Shown here one piece after another: positions 1 to 8,355 of a stretch of DNA of 64,000 bases. A model generated the notes under the pieces. The model saw nothing but the letters and a program-made list of their open reading frames with translations, ran no database searches and was not told the origin of the DNA. This stretch comes from Arenimonas oryziterrae DSM 21050 = YC6267. Its GTDB lineage: Bacteria; Pseudomonadota; Gammaproteobacteria; Xanthomonadales; Xanthomonadaceae. The position numbers and the translations under genes are program-made. The stretch lies in contig NZ_ATVD01000002.1 in assembly GCF_000420545.1 (NCBI RefSeq), positions 186,001-250,000 on the forward strand, in the 5' to 3' direction. Position 1 is the first letter of the stretch. Each line of letters starts with the position of its first letter.

Positions 1-295
1 GCTGCTCGACAATGCCTGCCTGGGCATGGTGCGGCAGTGGCAGGAATTGTTCTTCGGCGAGCGCTACAGCGAAGTCGATCTGTCCGACAATCCAGACTTC
101 GCGCAACTCGCACGGGCATTCGGTATCGCCGCCTTCACCGTCGAGCGCCGCGATCAGGTGGCGGATGCGATCGAACGCCTGCTCAGCGAAGACGGCCCCG
201 TGCTGTGCCACGTCAAGATCGATCCGCGCGCGAACGTCTGGCCGCTGGTGCCGCCGGGCAAATCGAACGCAGAAATGATGGGCTGCGCCGCATGA
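1..295 (+). CDS. ilvG: Acetolactate synthase large subunit, C-terminal end (partial)
   Basis: Only the last 97 codons are present; the gene begins before the window and the frame is open from base 2. The product is the end of a thiamine-diphosphate enzyme that condenses two pyruvates, or pyruvate with 2-oxobutyrate, in valine, leucine and isoleucine synthesis. The visible part carries the typical C-terminal segment NACLGMVRQWQELFF followed by NPDFAQLARAFG and a closing VKIDPRANVWPLVPPG, as in IlvG/IlvB/IlvI. The TGA stop overlaps the ATG of the next gene (ATGA), which suggests translational coupling with the small subunit. The choice of ilvG over ilvB or ilvI rests on the ilvM-like neighbour. 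Confidence 0.9.
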   Translation, partial: LLDNACLGMVRQWQELFFGERYSEVDLSDNPDFAQLARAFGIAAFTVERRDQVADAIERLLSEDGPVLCHVKIDPRANVWPLVPPGKSNAEMMGCAA

Positions 296-570
296 GCCGC
301 GCCTTCGCCATCGAACTCGAGCAGGCCGAGGGCGCCCTGCTGCGTCTGCTCGGCACCATCGAACGGCGCGGCTTTGCGCTCGCCGGCCTGCAGGCCGATC
401 CGACCGGAAGTGGCGGACTGTCGGTGCGCCTGAGCGTCGACGGCGAGCGCGATCCGAACGTGCTCTGCCGCCAGCTGGAGCGCCTGGTCGACGTCCGCGA
501 AGTGCGTCTTCTGCCCGAACCCCCCGAAGAAACTCCCGACACCTTCCAGGCCACCTGGCTGCAAGGCTGA
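292..570 (+). CDS. ilvM: Acetolactate synthase small (regulatory) subunit, IlvM-like ACT protein
   Basis: A 92-residue protein that starts inside the stop codon of the large-subunit gene. Its size and its beta-alpha-beta pattern (a hydrophobic strand near residues 4-8, the helix EGALLRLLGTIERRG, the strand FALAGLQADP, and a second half ending VREVRLL) fit a single ACT domain of the short IlvM type rather than the longer IlvN/IlvH. It should bind the catalytic subunit and raise its activity. The sequence is divergent, so the call leans on position as well as on the fold pattern. Confidence 0.8.
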   Translation: MSRAFAIELEQAEGALLRLLGTIERRGFALAGLQADPTGSGGLSVRLSVDGERDPNVLCRQLERLVDVREVRLLPEPPEETPDTFQATWLQG

Positions 571-612
571 TCCTTCATCCCCATGAAACCTCATCCACTT
601 ACGGAGATCGCC

Positions 613-732
613 ATGAACCGTCGAATTACCAGCAAGTCGTCGCCCCACCCTTCCCGCGCACCCTGCGCCACGACTTGCGATCACCCTCATGACCTCTTCC
701 TTCGAGTACGCCGCCCTTCCCGTTTCGACTGA
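613..732 (+). other. Possible 39-codon leader ORF upstream of and overlapping the dehydratase gene
   Basis: An ATG at 613 follows a purine-rich GGAG at 602-605 and opens a 39-codon frame that ends at 730-732, inside the first codons of the dehydratase gene. It could be a translated leader or merely chance coding. It is rich in Arg, Ser and Pro and has no run of Ile, Val, Leu or Thr codons, so it does not look like a classical ilv attenuator peptide. I see no convincing attenuator hairpin next to it. Confidence 0.2.
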
Positions 733-1723
733 CACCGCGTTTCCGCCTGCCGTTCGCACTACGCGCCGCGTCGCCGCCGCGGCACCCCCACCGTTGCATG
801 TCGTGACCCCGCTGTTGCCCGCCGATATTCTCGGCCGCCGGGTGTTGCTCAAGCTCGACAATCTGCAGCCCTCCCGCTCCTTCAAACTGCGTGGCATCGG
901 TCACCTGTGCCAGCACCACGCTGCGCGCGGCGTCACGCGTTTCGTCTGTTCGTCCGCAGGAAACGCCGGTTATGCCGTCGCCTGGGCAGGACGCGCCCTG
1001 GGCATCGCGGTCACTGTCGTCGTCCCCGCCTGCACACCGGAATTCGTGCGTCGTCGCATCGCCGCGCTCGGTGCCGAGGTGCGTTCGGTCGGAACGGTCT
1101 GGGACGAAGCGAACACCGCCGCGCTGGAGCTGGCCGCGCAACCGGGCTGCGCCTTCATTCCGCCGTTCGATCATCCGCTGCTCTGGCAGGGCCACGCGTC
1201 CCTGGTCGACGAGCTCGTGCAGCAATGCGAGGCGCCGCCCGATGCGATCCTGCTCGCGGTGGGTGGCGGCGGGCTGTTGCTCGGCGTGCTCGAAGGCCTG
1301 CGCCGCGTCGGCTGGCAGCACACACGCGTGTTCGCCGTCGAACCCGAACGCGCCGCCGCTCTTGGTCCCAGTTTGTTGTCGGGCAACATCGTCGAGTTGT
1401 CGCAGCCGCGTTCGGTCGCGACCAGTCTGTGCGTGCGACGTCTCGCACCGTCGCTGATCTCCGCCTGTCGCGATCGCCCGGTCACCGCGTTGACGGTCAG
1501 CGATGCGGAAGCTACGCAGGCTTGTGTGCATCTCGCTGAAGACCAGGGTCTGATGGTAGAGCCGGCCTGCGGTGCAGCGCTCGCGCCCCTTTACGCATCG
1601 CATCCGGCGCTGGCCGACGCCCAACGCGTCGTCGCCATTGTCTGTGGCGGCATGGTGGTGACGCTGGATCAGTTGGCGCAGTGGCGCCATGCCGCGGAGG
1701 ACGCGCCGACGGCCCTCGGATGA
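689..1723 (+). CDS. Serine/threonine dehydratase, PLP-dependent (SDS type; probable biosynthetic threonine deaminase)
   Basis: A 344-residue fold-type II PLP enzyme. Visible motifs are the lysine-bearing LQPSRSFKLRGIGH (about residues 58-71), the substrate loop SSAGNAGYAVAWAGR, the phosphate-binding VGGGGLLLG (about 190-198) and VEPACGAALAPLY near the C-terminus. These match the animal-type L-serine/L-threonine dehydratase (SDS) more closely than E. coli IlvA, and there is no C-terminal regulatory ACT domain. Its place right after ilvG-ilvM suggests it supplies 2-oxobutyrate for isoleucine, the role of IlvA. Serine deamination is possible as well. The gap to ilvM is 118 bases. Confidence 0.85.
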   Translation: MTSSFEYAALPVSTDTAFPPAVRTTRRVAAAAPPPLHVVTPLLPADILGRRVLLKLDNLQPSRSFKLRGIGHLCQHHAARGVTRFVCSSAGNAGYAVAWAGRALGIAVTVVVPACTPEFVRRRIAALGAEVRSVGTVWDEANTAALELAAQPGCAFIPPFDHPLLWQGHASLVDELVQQCEAPPDAILLAVGGGGLLLGVLEGLRRVGWQHTRVFAVEPERAAALGPSLLSGNIVELSQPRSVATSLCVRRLAPSLISACRDRPVTALTVSDAEATQACVHLAEDQGLMVEPACGAALAPLYASHPALADAQRVVAIVCGGMVVTLDQLAQWRHAAEDAPTALG

Positions 1724-1736
1724 GGACTGGGCAAAA

Positions 1737-3476
1737 CTAGCGCGTGTCGACGACTTGTGCGTCCAGCCAGGTCACGACCTGCGCACGCGCCGCGAGATTG
1801 TGCACGGGCAGAACGACGACATCGCCGGCACGCGCCCAGGCCAGCATCGCCTGTGCCGCTTCGACTTCCGGAAGAATCGTGCGCAAGTTCGTTTCCGGCA
1901 GGCCGTGCCGGAGCAGTTCGTCGCGCAGGATGCCGGGCACCTCGCCGATGGCGCGACCGCGCATATAGCCGTCGAGATCCTTGAGCACGACGAAGTCGGG
2001 CCCTGCGGCGGCGGCCGTTCGCGCGAGTTCGCGAATCGCGCCGTCGTCGCGGTTGCCCGCCTGTCCAAGCAACAGCCCCAGACGCCCGCCGGTACTCGCG
2101 CCCACGCTGCGGGCAACGGTCAGCAGGCCCGACAGACCCTCCGGGTTGTGGGCATAGTCGAGCAGGACGCTGACGTCACCGATCCGCCAACGTTCGAGAC
2201 GGCCGGGATTGTCCTCGCGACTCGCGCCGAATCCGGCAAGTACCGCGGCGATGACTTCGGCGGACAGACCCAGACAGGCCGCGACGAGCGCGGCGCCGGC
2301 GATGTTGGCGATGTTGTAGCGTGCCGAGCCCGACAGCGTCAGCGGCATCGCGTCGACCGGGCCGAGCCGGTAGCGGATGCCGCGAATTTCCAGCGTCAGC
2401 ACGCCGTCGGCGACACCGCAGGTCGCGCCACCGTGGCGGCGGTGCGCGACGAGATGCGGATGGTTGTCGTCGAGCGAGAACCACGCGAGCGGACAGGTCA
2501 GCTTTGCGGACTTTTCCAGCAGCAAGGCATCATCGGCATTGAGCACCAGCACGCCGTCTTCGCCGATCGCGCGCGCGAGCACGAGCTTGGCGTCGGCGAG
2601 ATCGGACAGATCGTGTACGCCGTATTCGCCGAAATGATCCGGGCTGATGTTGGTGACGATTGCGGCATCGGCGCGATGGACCGCGAGTCCACGACGCAGG
2701 ATGCCGCCGCGCGCGGTTTCCAGCACGGCTGCCTGCACGCGCGCATCGCGCAGTACACGACGCGCGCCATTCGGGCCGGAATAATCGCCGCTTTCCACGC
2801 ACTCGCCGCCGACGAACACGCCGTCGGTGCAGTTGAACCCGCTGCGCTTGCCGGCCTTGCGGAACATTGCCGCCAGCAGGCGCACTGTCGTGGTCTTGCC
2901 GTTGGAACCGGTGACCAGGACGGTCGGAATATCGTGCAGCTCGCGCCAGGGCACCTCGGCGGGCAAAGCATCGTTCGGCCAGGTCAGGCCACCCTCGCCC
3001 GCTCCGAGCGTGAGCCCGTCATCGTCGAAAAACGCCGGCAATTCGTGCGCTTTCGCCGCTTGCATCAGCGCGATGGCAGCCGCGTTGGCCTCGCCCCGCG
3101 CCATCAGGCGCAACGTGCGCACGGCCGCCTCTTCGTCCCAGACGGCCGGATAGCCCGGCGCCTGCGGCCACGGAAACTGCGCGGTATTGACCGCGACGCC
3201 CTGCCAGGCCCATTCGTTGATTTCCGTCGCCGTCAGCAACTGATCTTCGGGCGCGACAAAGGCCAGCGACGCGCCGGACCGATGCAGATGCACCGCGAAG
3301 TCGCGCAGGGGCCAGCCGAGCGCGGCCATCATCGCGCGTACGCGCACGGCCCAACGCTCGCCGATGTCGGGGCTGTTTTCGAAAACTTCCAGTACGGCAC
3401 CGCAATCGGGGAAATACAGATTGGGGCCGGTCAGACGTCGCGAGCTTTCGAACAGCGCGGGATCAGACTCGTTCAG
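1737..3476 (-). CDS. Mur ligase family protein, second cyanophycin synthetase (CphA')
   Basis: A Mur-ligase-type amino acid ligase related to the C-terminal half of cyanophycin synthetase. The ATP loop is VTGSNGKTTTVRLLAAMF, followed by LETARGGILRRGL, NISPDHFGEYG, VLNADD and LLDYAHNPEG, all typical of CphA/Mur ligases. It lacks the ATP-grasp half of CphA. The first conventional start is a GTG at 3345-3347 (536 residues). The frame stays open and looks coding upstream to 3513 (SDPALFESSRRLTGPNLYF), with no ATG, GTG or TTG. A CTG at 3474-3476 overlaps the cphA stop (3473-3475), so I propose a coupled CTG start giving 579 residues. It is the last gene of the cyanophycin operon. Confidence 0.85.
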   Translation of the reverse strand: MNESDPALFESSRRLTGPNLYFPDCGAVLEVFENSPDIGERWAVRVRAMMAALGWPLRDFAVHLHRSGASLAFVAPEDQLLTATEINEWAWQGVAVNTAQFPWPQAPGYPAVWDEEAAVRTLRLMARGEANAAAIALMQAAKAHELPAFFDDDGLTLGAGEGGLTWPNDALPAEVPWRELHDIPTVLVTGSNGKTTTVRLLAAMFRKAGKRSGFNCTDGVFVGGECVESGDYSGPNGARRVLRDARVQAAVLETARGGILRRGLAVHRADAAIVTNISPDHFGEYGVHDLSDLADAKLVLARAIGEDGVLVLNADDALLLEKSAKLTCPLAWFSLDDNHPHLVAHRRHGGATCGVADGVLTLEIRGIRYRLGPVDAMPLTLSGSARYNIANIAGAALVAACLGLSAEVIAAVLAGFGASREDNPGRLERWRIGDVSVLLDYAHNPEGLSGLLTVARSVGASTGGRLGLLLGQAGNRDDGAIRELARTAAAAGPDFVVLKDLDGYMRGRAIGEVPGILRDELLRHGLPETNLRTILPEVEAAQAMLAWARAGDVVVLPVHNLAARAQVVTWLDAQVVDTR

Positions 3477-6256
3477 TCGTCTTCCTCGCGCGCCAGGCGT
3501 ACGCCGCGCTCGTCACGCACCAGCCCCTCGAAATCCGCGATGGCTTCTTCGGCCGCCATGGCCGGCGTTTCCGGCACCGCGACTTCCACGCGACGCGGCG
3601 GCGGCGCGCCTTCGGGACGGAACTTGATGACCTGTTTCCAGGAGCGGATCAGGGCATCGCCGAAAATCAGCAGCAGGTCGCCGGACCGGCCCATGCGCAG
3701 CGCCGCATCGATCGCGGCCTGCTCGTCGGGAATGATGCTGATCGCCTCCAGCGGCACGCCCTTGGCCTGCAGGGCCTTGGCGAGAATGCGCGGCACTTCG
3801 TCGCCATCGCGTCCGCGCAAGCCGTCGTCGCGACGACAGATGTAGTGATCGAAACGGCCGGCCACGGTCTCGGCGATCGCGCGCAGATCCTCGTCGCGGC
3901 GGTCACCGGGACCGGCCAGCACGATGATGCGGCGACCGGCGACATCCAGGCGCTGCGCCAGATCGGCCATGACGCCGACCGCATGCGCGTTGTGCGCATA
4001 GTCGAAGATGACCTTGAACGGATGCTCGTCGAACACGTTCATGCGGCCCGGGGCCTGGAAGAATGTCGTATCGAAGGTGCGCAGGCCCTGGCGGATCGCG
4101 TCAAGCTTGATGCCCATCGAGAACGCCATCGCCGTCGCGAACATCGCGTTCTGCACGTTGTGCATCGCGCGGCCTTCCAGCGTCGCGGGCACGAGATGCG
4201 TCCACAGCAGCGGAATGTGGCTACCCTTGTCGTACAGGGTAATCATCTGGCCGTTGATGCCCGCTTCCAGCGCGCAGGCGCGGCCCCCGGCGCGGATGTG
4301 TTCGCGCACCAACGGATGCTGCGGATTCATGGTGACGTAGCAGATGGTCTTGGCTTCGGTGTACGCGGCCATCTTCAACACCAGCGGATCGTCGGCATTG
4401 AGCACGGCGCAATCTTTTGCCACTTCGACGATGATGCGTTTGACCTCGGCGAGCTGCTCGAGCGTGTCGATGCCCTTCATGCCGAGGTGATCGGCGGCGA
4501 TGTTGAGCACCGCACCGACATTGACGAAGGGCACGCCCATGCCGGCACGCAGCAGACCGCCACGCGCGACTTCGAGCACGGCCATGTCGATCTGCGGATC
4601 GGCCAGCACCATGCGCGTGGCCACCGGTCCGGTCATGTCGCCTTCGACCGTGCGCTGGCCGTCGATGTAGACGCCGTCGGTCGTGGTCAGACCCGGCGTG
4701 TAGCCGGCCATTTTGGTGATGTGCGCGAGCATGCGCGAGGTCGTCGTCTTGCCGTTGGTGCCGGTGATCGCCGCGATCGGCACGCGCGAAGGCGAACCAG
4801 CCGGGAACAGCATGTCGATGACCGGACCGGAAACATCGCGCGGCGTGCCCTCGCTGGGCGCGACATGCATGCGGAAACCCGGCGCCGCATTGACTTCGCA
4901 GATACCGCCACCGTGACTCTTGTAGCTTTCGGCGATGTTGTCGCTGAGGAAGTCGACACCGCCGACATCCAGGCCGATCGCCTGGATCGCCCGCACCGCC
5001 ATGTCGCGGTTGTCGGGATGGATGACATCGGTGACGTCGGTCGCGGTGCCGCCGGTGGAAAGATTGGCGGTTGATCGCAGATAGACGATCTCGTCGCTGC
5101 GCGGCACGGAGTCGGCCGTGTAACCGACGCGCTCGAGCATCATCTGTGCCTGCGCATCGAGTTCCAGGCGCGTGAGCACTTTTTCGTGACCGACGCCGCG
5201 ACGCGGATCCTGGTTCACGATCTCGACGAGTTGGCTCACGCTGCGCTGACCGTCGCCGACGACATGACCCGGCGTGCGCTTGGTCGCCGCGACGAGTTCG
5301 CCGTTGACCACCAGCAGACGGTGATCGTCGCCGGTGACGAAGGTTTCGACGATGACCGAGCGGGAGATCTCGCGCGCGACCTTGAAGCCCGCGACCACTT
5401 CCTCATCATTCATCAGGCGGATCGAAATGCCGCGACCGTGATTGCCGTTGTAAGGTTTGGTGACGACCGGAAAACCGATGCGGCGCGCGGCGCGCTTGGC
5501 CTGCTCTTCGGTCTGCACGAGCTCCTGGCGCGGCACGGGCAGGCCCAGCGAGCCGAGAATCTTGTTGGTTTCTTCCTTGTCGCTGGCCAGTTCCACCGCG
5601 ATATGCGAGGTCTTGCCGGTGACGGTCGCCTGGATGCGCTGCTGGTACTTGCCGTAACCGAGCTGGATCAGCGACTGCGAATTCAGGCGCAGCCAGGGAA
5701 TGCCGCGCTCTTCGGCAGCATGCACGAGCGAGGCGGTCGACGGTCCGAGCGCACGGCGCTGCGAATAACGGATGAATTCATCGCGCGCGGTCGGCCAGTT
5801 CCAGTCCTCGGGCACCAGGCCGGACGTCTGCAGCTCGGCCGGCAGCAGCGAGGTCAGCAGGCGCATCGCCAGTTCGCCGGCTTCGATGCCTTCGTCTTTC
5901 TGCACGTATTCATAGACGACCGAGTACACGCCGTCGCGACCGGCGCTGCGTGTCTTGCCGAAGGTCACCTGTTCGCCGGCGACGTTCTGCAACTCGATCG
6001 CAACGTGTTCGAGCACATGGCCCAGCCAGGTGCCCTCGTCCTCGCGCATGCGCCGCACGAAACCGCCCGGTTCGCCGTAGGAGCAGCCGTGCTCGGCGAG
6101 GCCGGGCAAGGCCGCGAGCAATCCGTCGATGAAGGCGGGACCGAGTTTCGCGGTCGGCCAGGCTTCCAGCACCCCCAGATCAAGCTCCAGCCGGATCACC
6201 GGGAAGTGGGCGTACAGCGAGGGCCCAACGAAAACGGAGCGATCGAGGATGCGCAT
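3473..6256 (-). CDS. cphA: Cyanophycin synthetase
   Basis: A 927-residue enzyme that builds the multi-L-arginyl-poly-L-aspartate storage polymer by two ATP-dependent steps. The N-terminal domain (about 1-160) is followed by an ATP-grasp domain (about 220-475, with TKPYNGNHGRGISIR near 267-280 and EVNAAPGFRMH near 454-464). The Mur-ligase half then has ITGTNGKTTT at 497-506, VLEVARGGLLRAG, NIAADHLG and FDYAHNAHAV. Length and order match CphA1. The gene lies 4 bases after cyanophycinase and overlaps the next synthetase-like gene. All key motifs are intact, so I expect an active enzyme. Confidence 0.97.
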   Translation of the reverse strand: MRILDRSVFVGPSLYAHFPVIRLELDLGVLEAWPTAKLGPAFIDGLLAALPGLAEHGCSYGEPGGFVRRMREDEGTWLGHVLEHVAIELQNVAGEQVTFGKTRSAGRDGVYSVVYEYVQKDEGIEAGELAMRLLTSLLPAELQTSGLVPEDWNWPTARDEFIRYSQRRALGPSTASLVHAAEERGIPWLRLNSQSLIQLGYGKYQQRIQATVTGKTSHIAVELASDKEETNKILGSLGLPVPRQELVQTEEQAKRAARRIGFPVVTKPYNGNHGRGISIRLMNDEEVVAGFKVAREISRSVIVETFVTGDDHRLLVVNGELVAATKRTPGHVVGDGQRSVSQLVEIVNQDPRRGVGHEKVLTRLELDAQAQMMLERVGYTADSVPRSDEIVYLRSTANLSTGGTATDVTDVIHPDNRDMAVRAIQAIGLDVGGVDFLSDNIAESYKSHGGGICEVNAAPGFRMHVAPSEGTPRDVSGPVIDMLFPAGSPSRVPIAAITGTNGKTTTSRMLAHITKMAGYTPGLTTTDGVYIDGQRTVEGDMTGPVATRMVLADPQIDMAVLEVARGGLLRAGMGVPFVNVGAVLNIAADHLGMKGIDTLEQLAEVKRIIVEVAKDCAVLNADDPLVLKMAAYTEAKTICYVTMNPQHPLVREHIRAGGRACALEAGINGQMITLYDKGSHIPLLWTHLVPATLEGRAMHNVQNAMFATAMAFSMGIKLDAIRQGLRTFDTTFFQAPGRMNVFDEHPFKVIFDYAHNAHAVGVMADLAQRLDVAGRRIIVLAGPGDRRDEDLRAIAETVAGRFDHYICRRDDGLRGRDGDEVPRILAKALQAKGVPLEAISIIPDEQAAIDAALRMGRSGDLLLIFGDALIRSWKQVIKFRPEGAPPPRRVEVAVPETPAMAAEEAIADFEGLVRDERGVRLAREEDD

Positions 6257-6260
6257 GGTT

Positions 6261-7100
6261 CTATCCTTTGGCGCGTGCCAGTTCGCCGGCCGAAGCCTGG
6301 CGGGTACTCAGATTGAAGGTGGCACCGGCGACAAGCAGGTGCAGGGTCAGCCCGAGCATACACACCGGCTGCCCTTCTTCCACCAGATCCATGGAAGAAA
6401 ACTCGATGCCCTTGGCGTCGACCACGGTAATGCCGCCGCTGCCTTCAACTTCCAGGGTGTTGTCCGGACCGATGAAGGCGGCGGTGTCCTCGTCCAGGCC
6501 GATGCCAACCGCGAAGGGATTGAAAGCCAGTGCGGTGAGCAGACGACCGATGCGGTCGCGCTCGCGGAAATGCTGGTCGATGATGAAGCGATTGGTCAGA
6601 CCCAGTCCCGGCGCCAGACGCACGCTGCCGGCGATCGGTGTCGGACCTTCTTCGCCGAACGCGATCATGTGCTCGCTGATGAAACTCGCGCCTGCACTGG
6701 TGCCGGCGACAGGCACACCCTCGGCATTGCGCTGGCGGATGAGCTTGGCGACCGCCGTGCCGCCGATGATCGTCGACAGCCGCAACTGGTTGCCGCCGGT
6801 CATGAAGATGCCGGTCGCCTGCGCGATGCGCTGCAGTCGGGATTTTTCGTCGCAATCGCGGCGTGTGTCGAAATCAACCGCCTCCACGCGCGCGGCACCG
6901 AGGCCGCTGAAAATGCGCTCGTATCGCGCGCCGGTATCGGCCAGACGGCTCGCGGTCGGCAGGATCACGATGTCGGCCTGGTCGCCGCCGCACAGTTCGA
7001 CGAAACGCTTGAGGATCTGCGGATTGTTTTCTTTTTCTTCGCCGCCGCCGATCGGAATGATCCAGCCGCGGGTACCGCCATCGGGCACAGGACTCGGCAT
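6261..7100 (-). CDS. cphB: Cyanophycinase (serine exopeptidase, S51 family)
   Basis: A 279-residue intracellular peptidase that cuts cyanophycin to beta-Asp-Arg dipeptides. The N-terminus WIIPIGGGEEKE and the segment GIFMTGGNQLRLST (97-110) are typical, and the nucleophile serine sits in GTSAGASF (Ser135). No signal peptide is seen, in line with the cytoplasmic CphB type rather than secreted CphE. Its ATG overlaps the stop of the dipeptidase gene (7098-7102, ATGA) and its stop is 4 bases before cphA, so synthesis and degradation genes are co-transcribed. Confidence 0.96.
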   Translation of the reverse strand: MPSPVPDGGTRGWIIPIGGGEEKENNPQILKRFVELCGGDQADIVILPTASRLADTGARYERIFSGLGAARVEAVDFDTRRDCDEKSRLQRIAQATGIFMTGGNQLRLSTIIGGTAVAKLIRQRNAEGVPVAGTSAGASFISEHMIAFGEEGPTPIAGSVRLAPGLGLTNRFIIDQHFRERDRIGRLLTALAFNPFAVGIGLDEDTAAFIGPDNTLEVEGSGGITVVDAKGIEFSSMDLVEEGQPVCMLGLTLHLLVAGATFNLSTRQASAGELARAKG

Positions 7101-8284
7101 CAGACCGCGCCCTCGAACGTGCCGCGCACCACGGCTTGGCGATCGCGCACGAACCAGCGACCGGAAATCATCACCTCACTCACTTCGAAATCCTCGTTCA
7201 AGATCAAAATATCGGCATCGGCCCCGGCGGCGATGCGCCCCTTGCCGGCCAGGCGCAGCAAACGCGCCGGGTTGCTGGTGAATGCAGGCAGCACGCGCTC
7301 GAGCGGCTGGCCCCGGCGCAGCAAGGCGGCCAGGGTCTGTGCGAGCGAACCGGGCTCGCCGATCTGCATGCTCAGCATGCGACCGTCGCCGTCGAAATGC
7401 GGCAGGCAGCCGCCGCCATCGGAACTGATCGTGACGCGCTCGGGCGGCGCGCCGCTGTCGAGATAGCGCAGCAGGGCTTCGTCGGCAGCCCAGGCGTCTT
7501 CGCCCTCGGCGACCGGAAACGCGGTGATGTCGACGGTGCAACCGCGCCGTGCCAGTTCGACCGCTTCCTCGAACAGCGCCCGTCGGCGATTGATGTGCGT
7601 GGGATTGAACACCTGCGCCGGAATCTCGCTGAGATCGAGCGCCTCGCGCACCTGCGACAAGCCGCGCGGGCCATCGCCCAGATGCAGATGCAGGATGCCG
7701 GCCTTGCCGGTCAGCAAACCGCCGACATGCGCATCGGCGGCGACCCGCAGCAGTTCGTCGAGCGTGGGCTGGCTGGAACGGTGATCGCAGATCGCGAGTT
7801 CGCCGACACCGAGCAGGCAATCGATGAAGGCGAGATCGTCGCGCACGCTGCCGGTGACCGTCGCCAACGGCAGGTGATAGCCGCCGGTGTACGCGAACGC
7901 GTTCAAGCCTTCGTTGCGCAGGCCATTGACCGTCGCGACAAGTTCGCGCGTGGAGCGCGTGGTGTCGTCGGTGCCGAGCACGCCGACCACGGTGGTCACG
8001 CCGCCCAGGGTGAAGCGCGACAGCGGCACGGGCGGCACGCGCGTATGCGCACCGGCTTCGCCACCGCCACCGGTGACATGGGCGTGGCCGTCGATGAAAC
8101 CAGGCATCAAGGCGCGGCCTTTCACGTCGACCACCTGCAGACCCGCCGCCCCGGCGATCACCGGCTCGGGGTCTTCCCCGATCGACAGGATCTTGCCGCC
8201 ACCGATCAGCAGATGGCGCAGACCGACATGCGCAGGCGCATGGACATCGGCGTTACGGAGCAACAGCAGCGGAGCGTCTGACAC
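7100..8284 (-). CDS. iadA: Isoaspartyl (beta-aspartyl) dipeptidase, IadA type
   Basis: A 394-residue amidohydrolase of peptidase family M38. It has the metal-binding GFIDGHAHVTGGGGEAG (about 62-78), GVTTVVGVLGTDD, the block LLTGKAGILHLHLGD with the likely carboxylated bridging lysine, NPTHINR, and SSDGGG with the catalytic aspartate. These correspond closely to E. coli IadA. It should split beta-Asp-Arg released by cyanophycinase into aspartate and arginine, completing polymer recycling. It is the first gene of the operon iadA-cphB-cphA-cphA', so a promoter is expected in 8285-8355. Confidence 0.93.
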   Translation of the reverse strand: MSDAPLLLLRNADVHAPAHVGLRHLLIGGGKILSIGEDPEPVIAGAAGLQVVDVKGRALMPGFIDGHAHVTGGGGEAGAHTRVPPVPLSRFTLGGVTTVVGVLGTDDTTRSTRELVATVNGLRNEGLNAFAYTGGYHLPLATVTGSVRDDLAFIDCLLGVGELAICDHRSSQPTLDELLRVAADAHVGGLLTGKAGILHLHLGDGPRGLSQVREALDLSEIPAQVFNPTHINRRRALFEEAVELARRGCTVDITAFPVAEGEDAWAADEALLRYLDSGAPPERVTISSDGGGCLPHFDGDGRMLSMQIGEPGSLAQTLAALLRRGQPLERVLPAFTSNPARLLRLAGKGRIAAGADADILILNEDFEVSEVMISGRWFVRDRQAVVRGTFEGAV

Positions 8285-8355
8285 GTGCGGGACCCTGTCC
8301 GGAATGGCGCAACCCGGTACGGGACCGGGCGCAAACGTTTCTCAGTATCCCACGC

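Noticed and set aside
1689-3845. 718-codon open frame on the plus strand
   Set aside because: It is antisense to cphA' and the end of cphA; no domain is seen.
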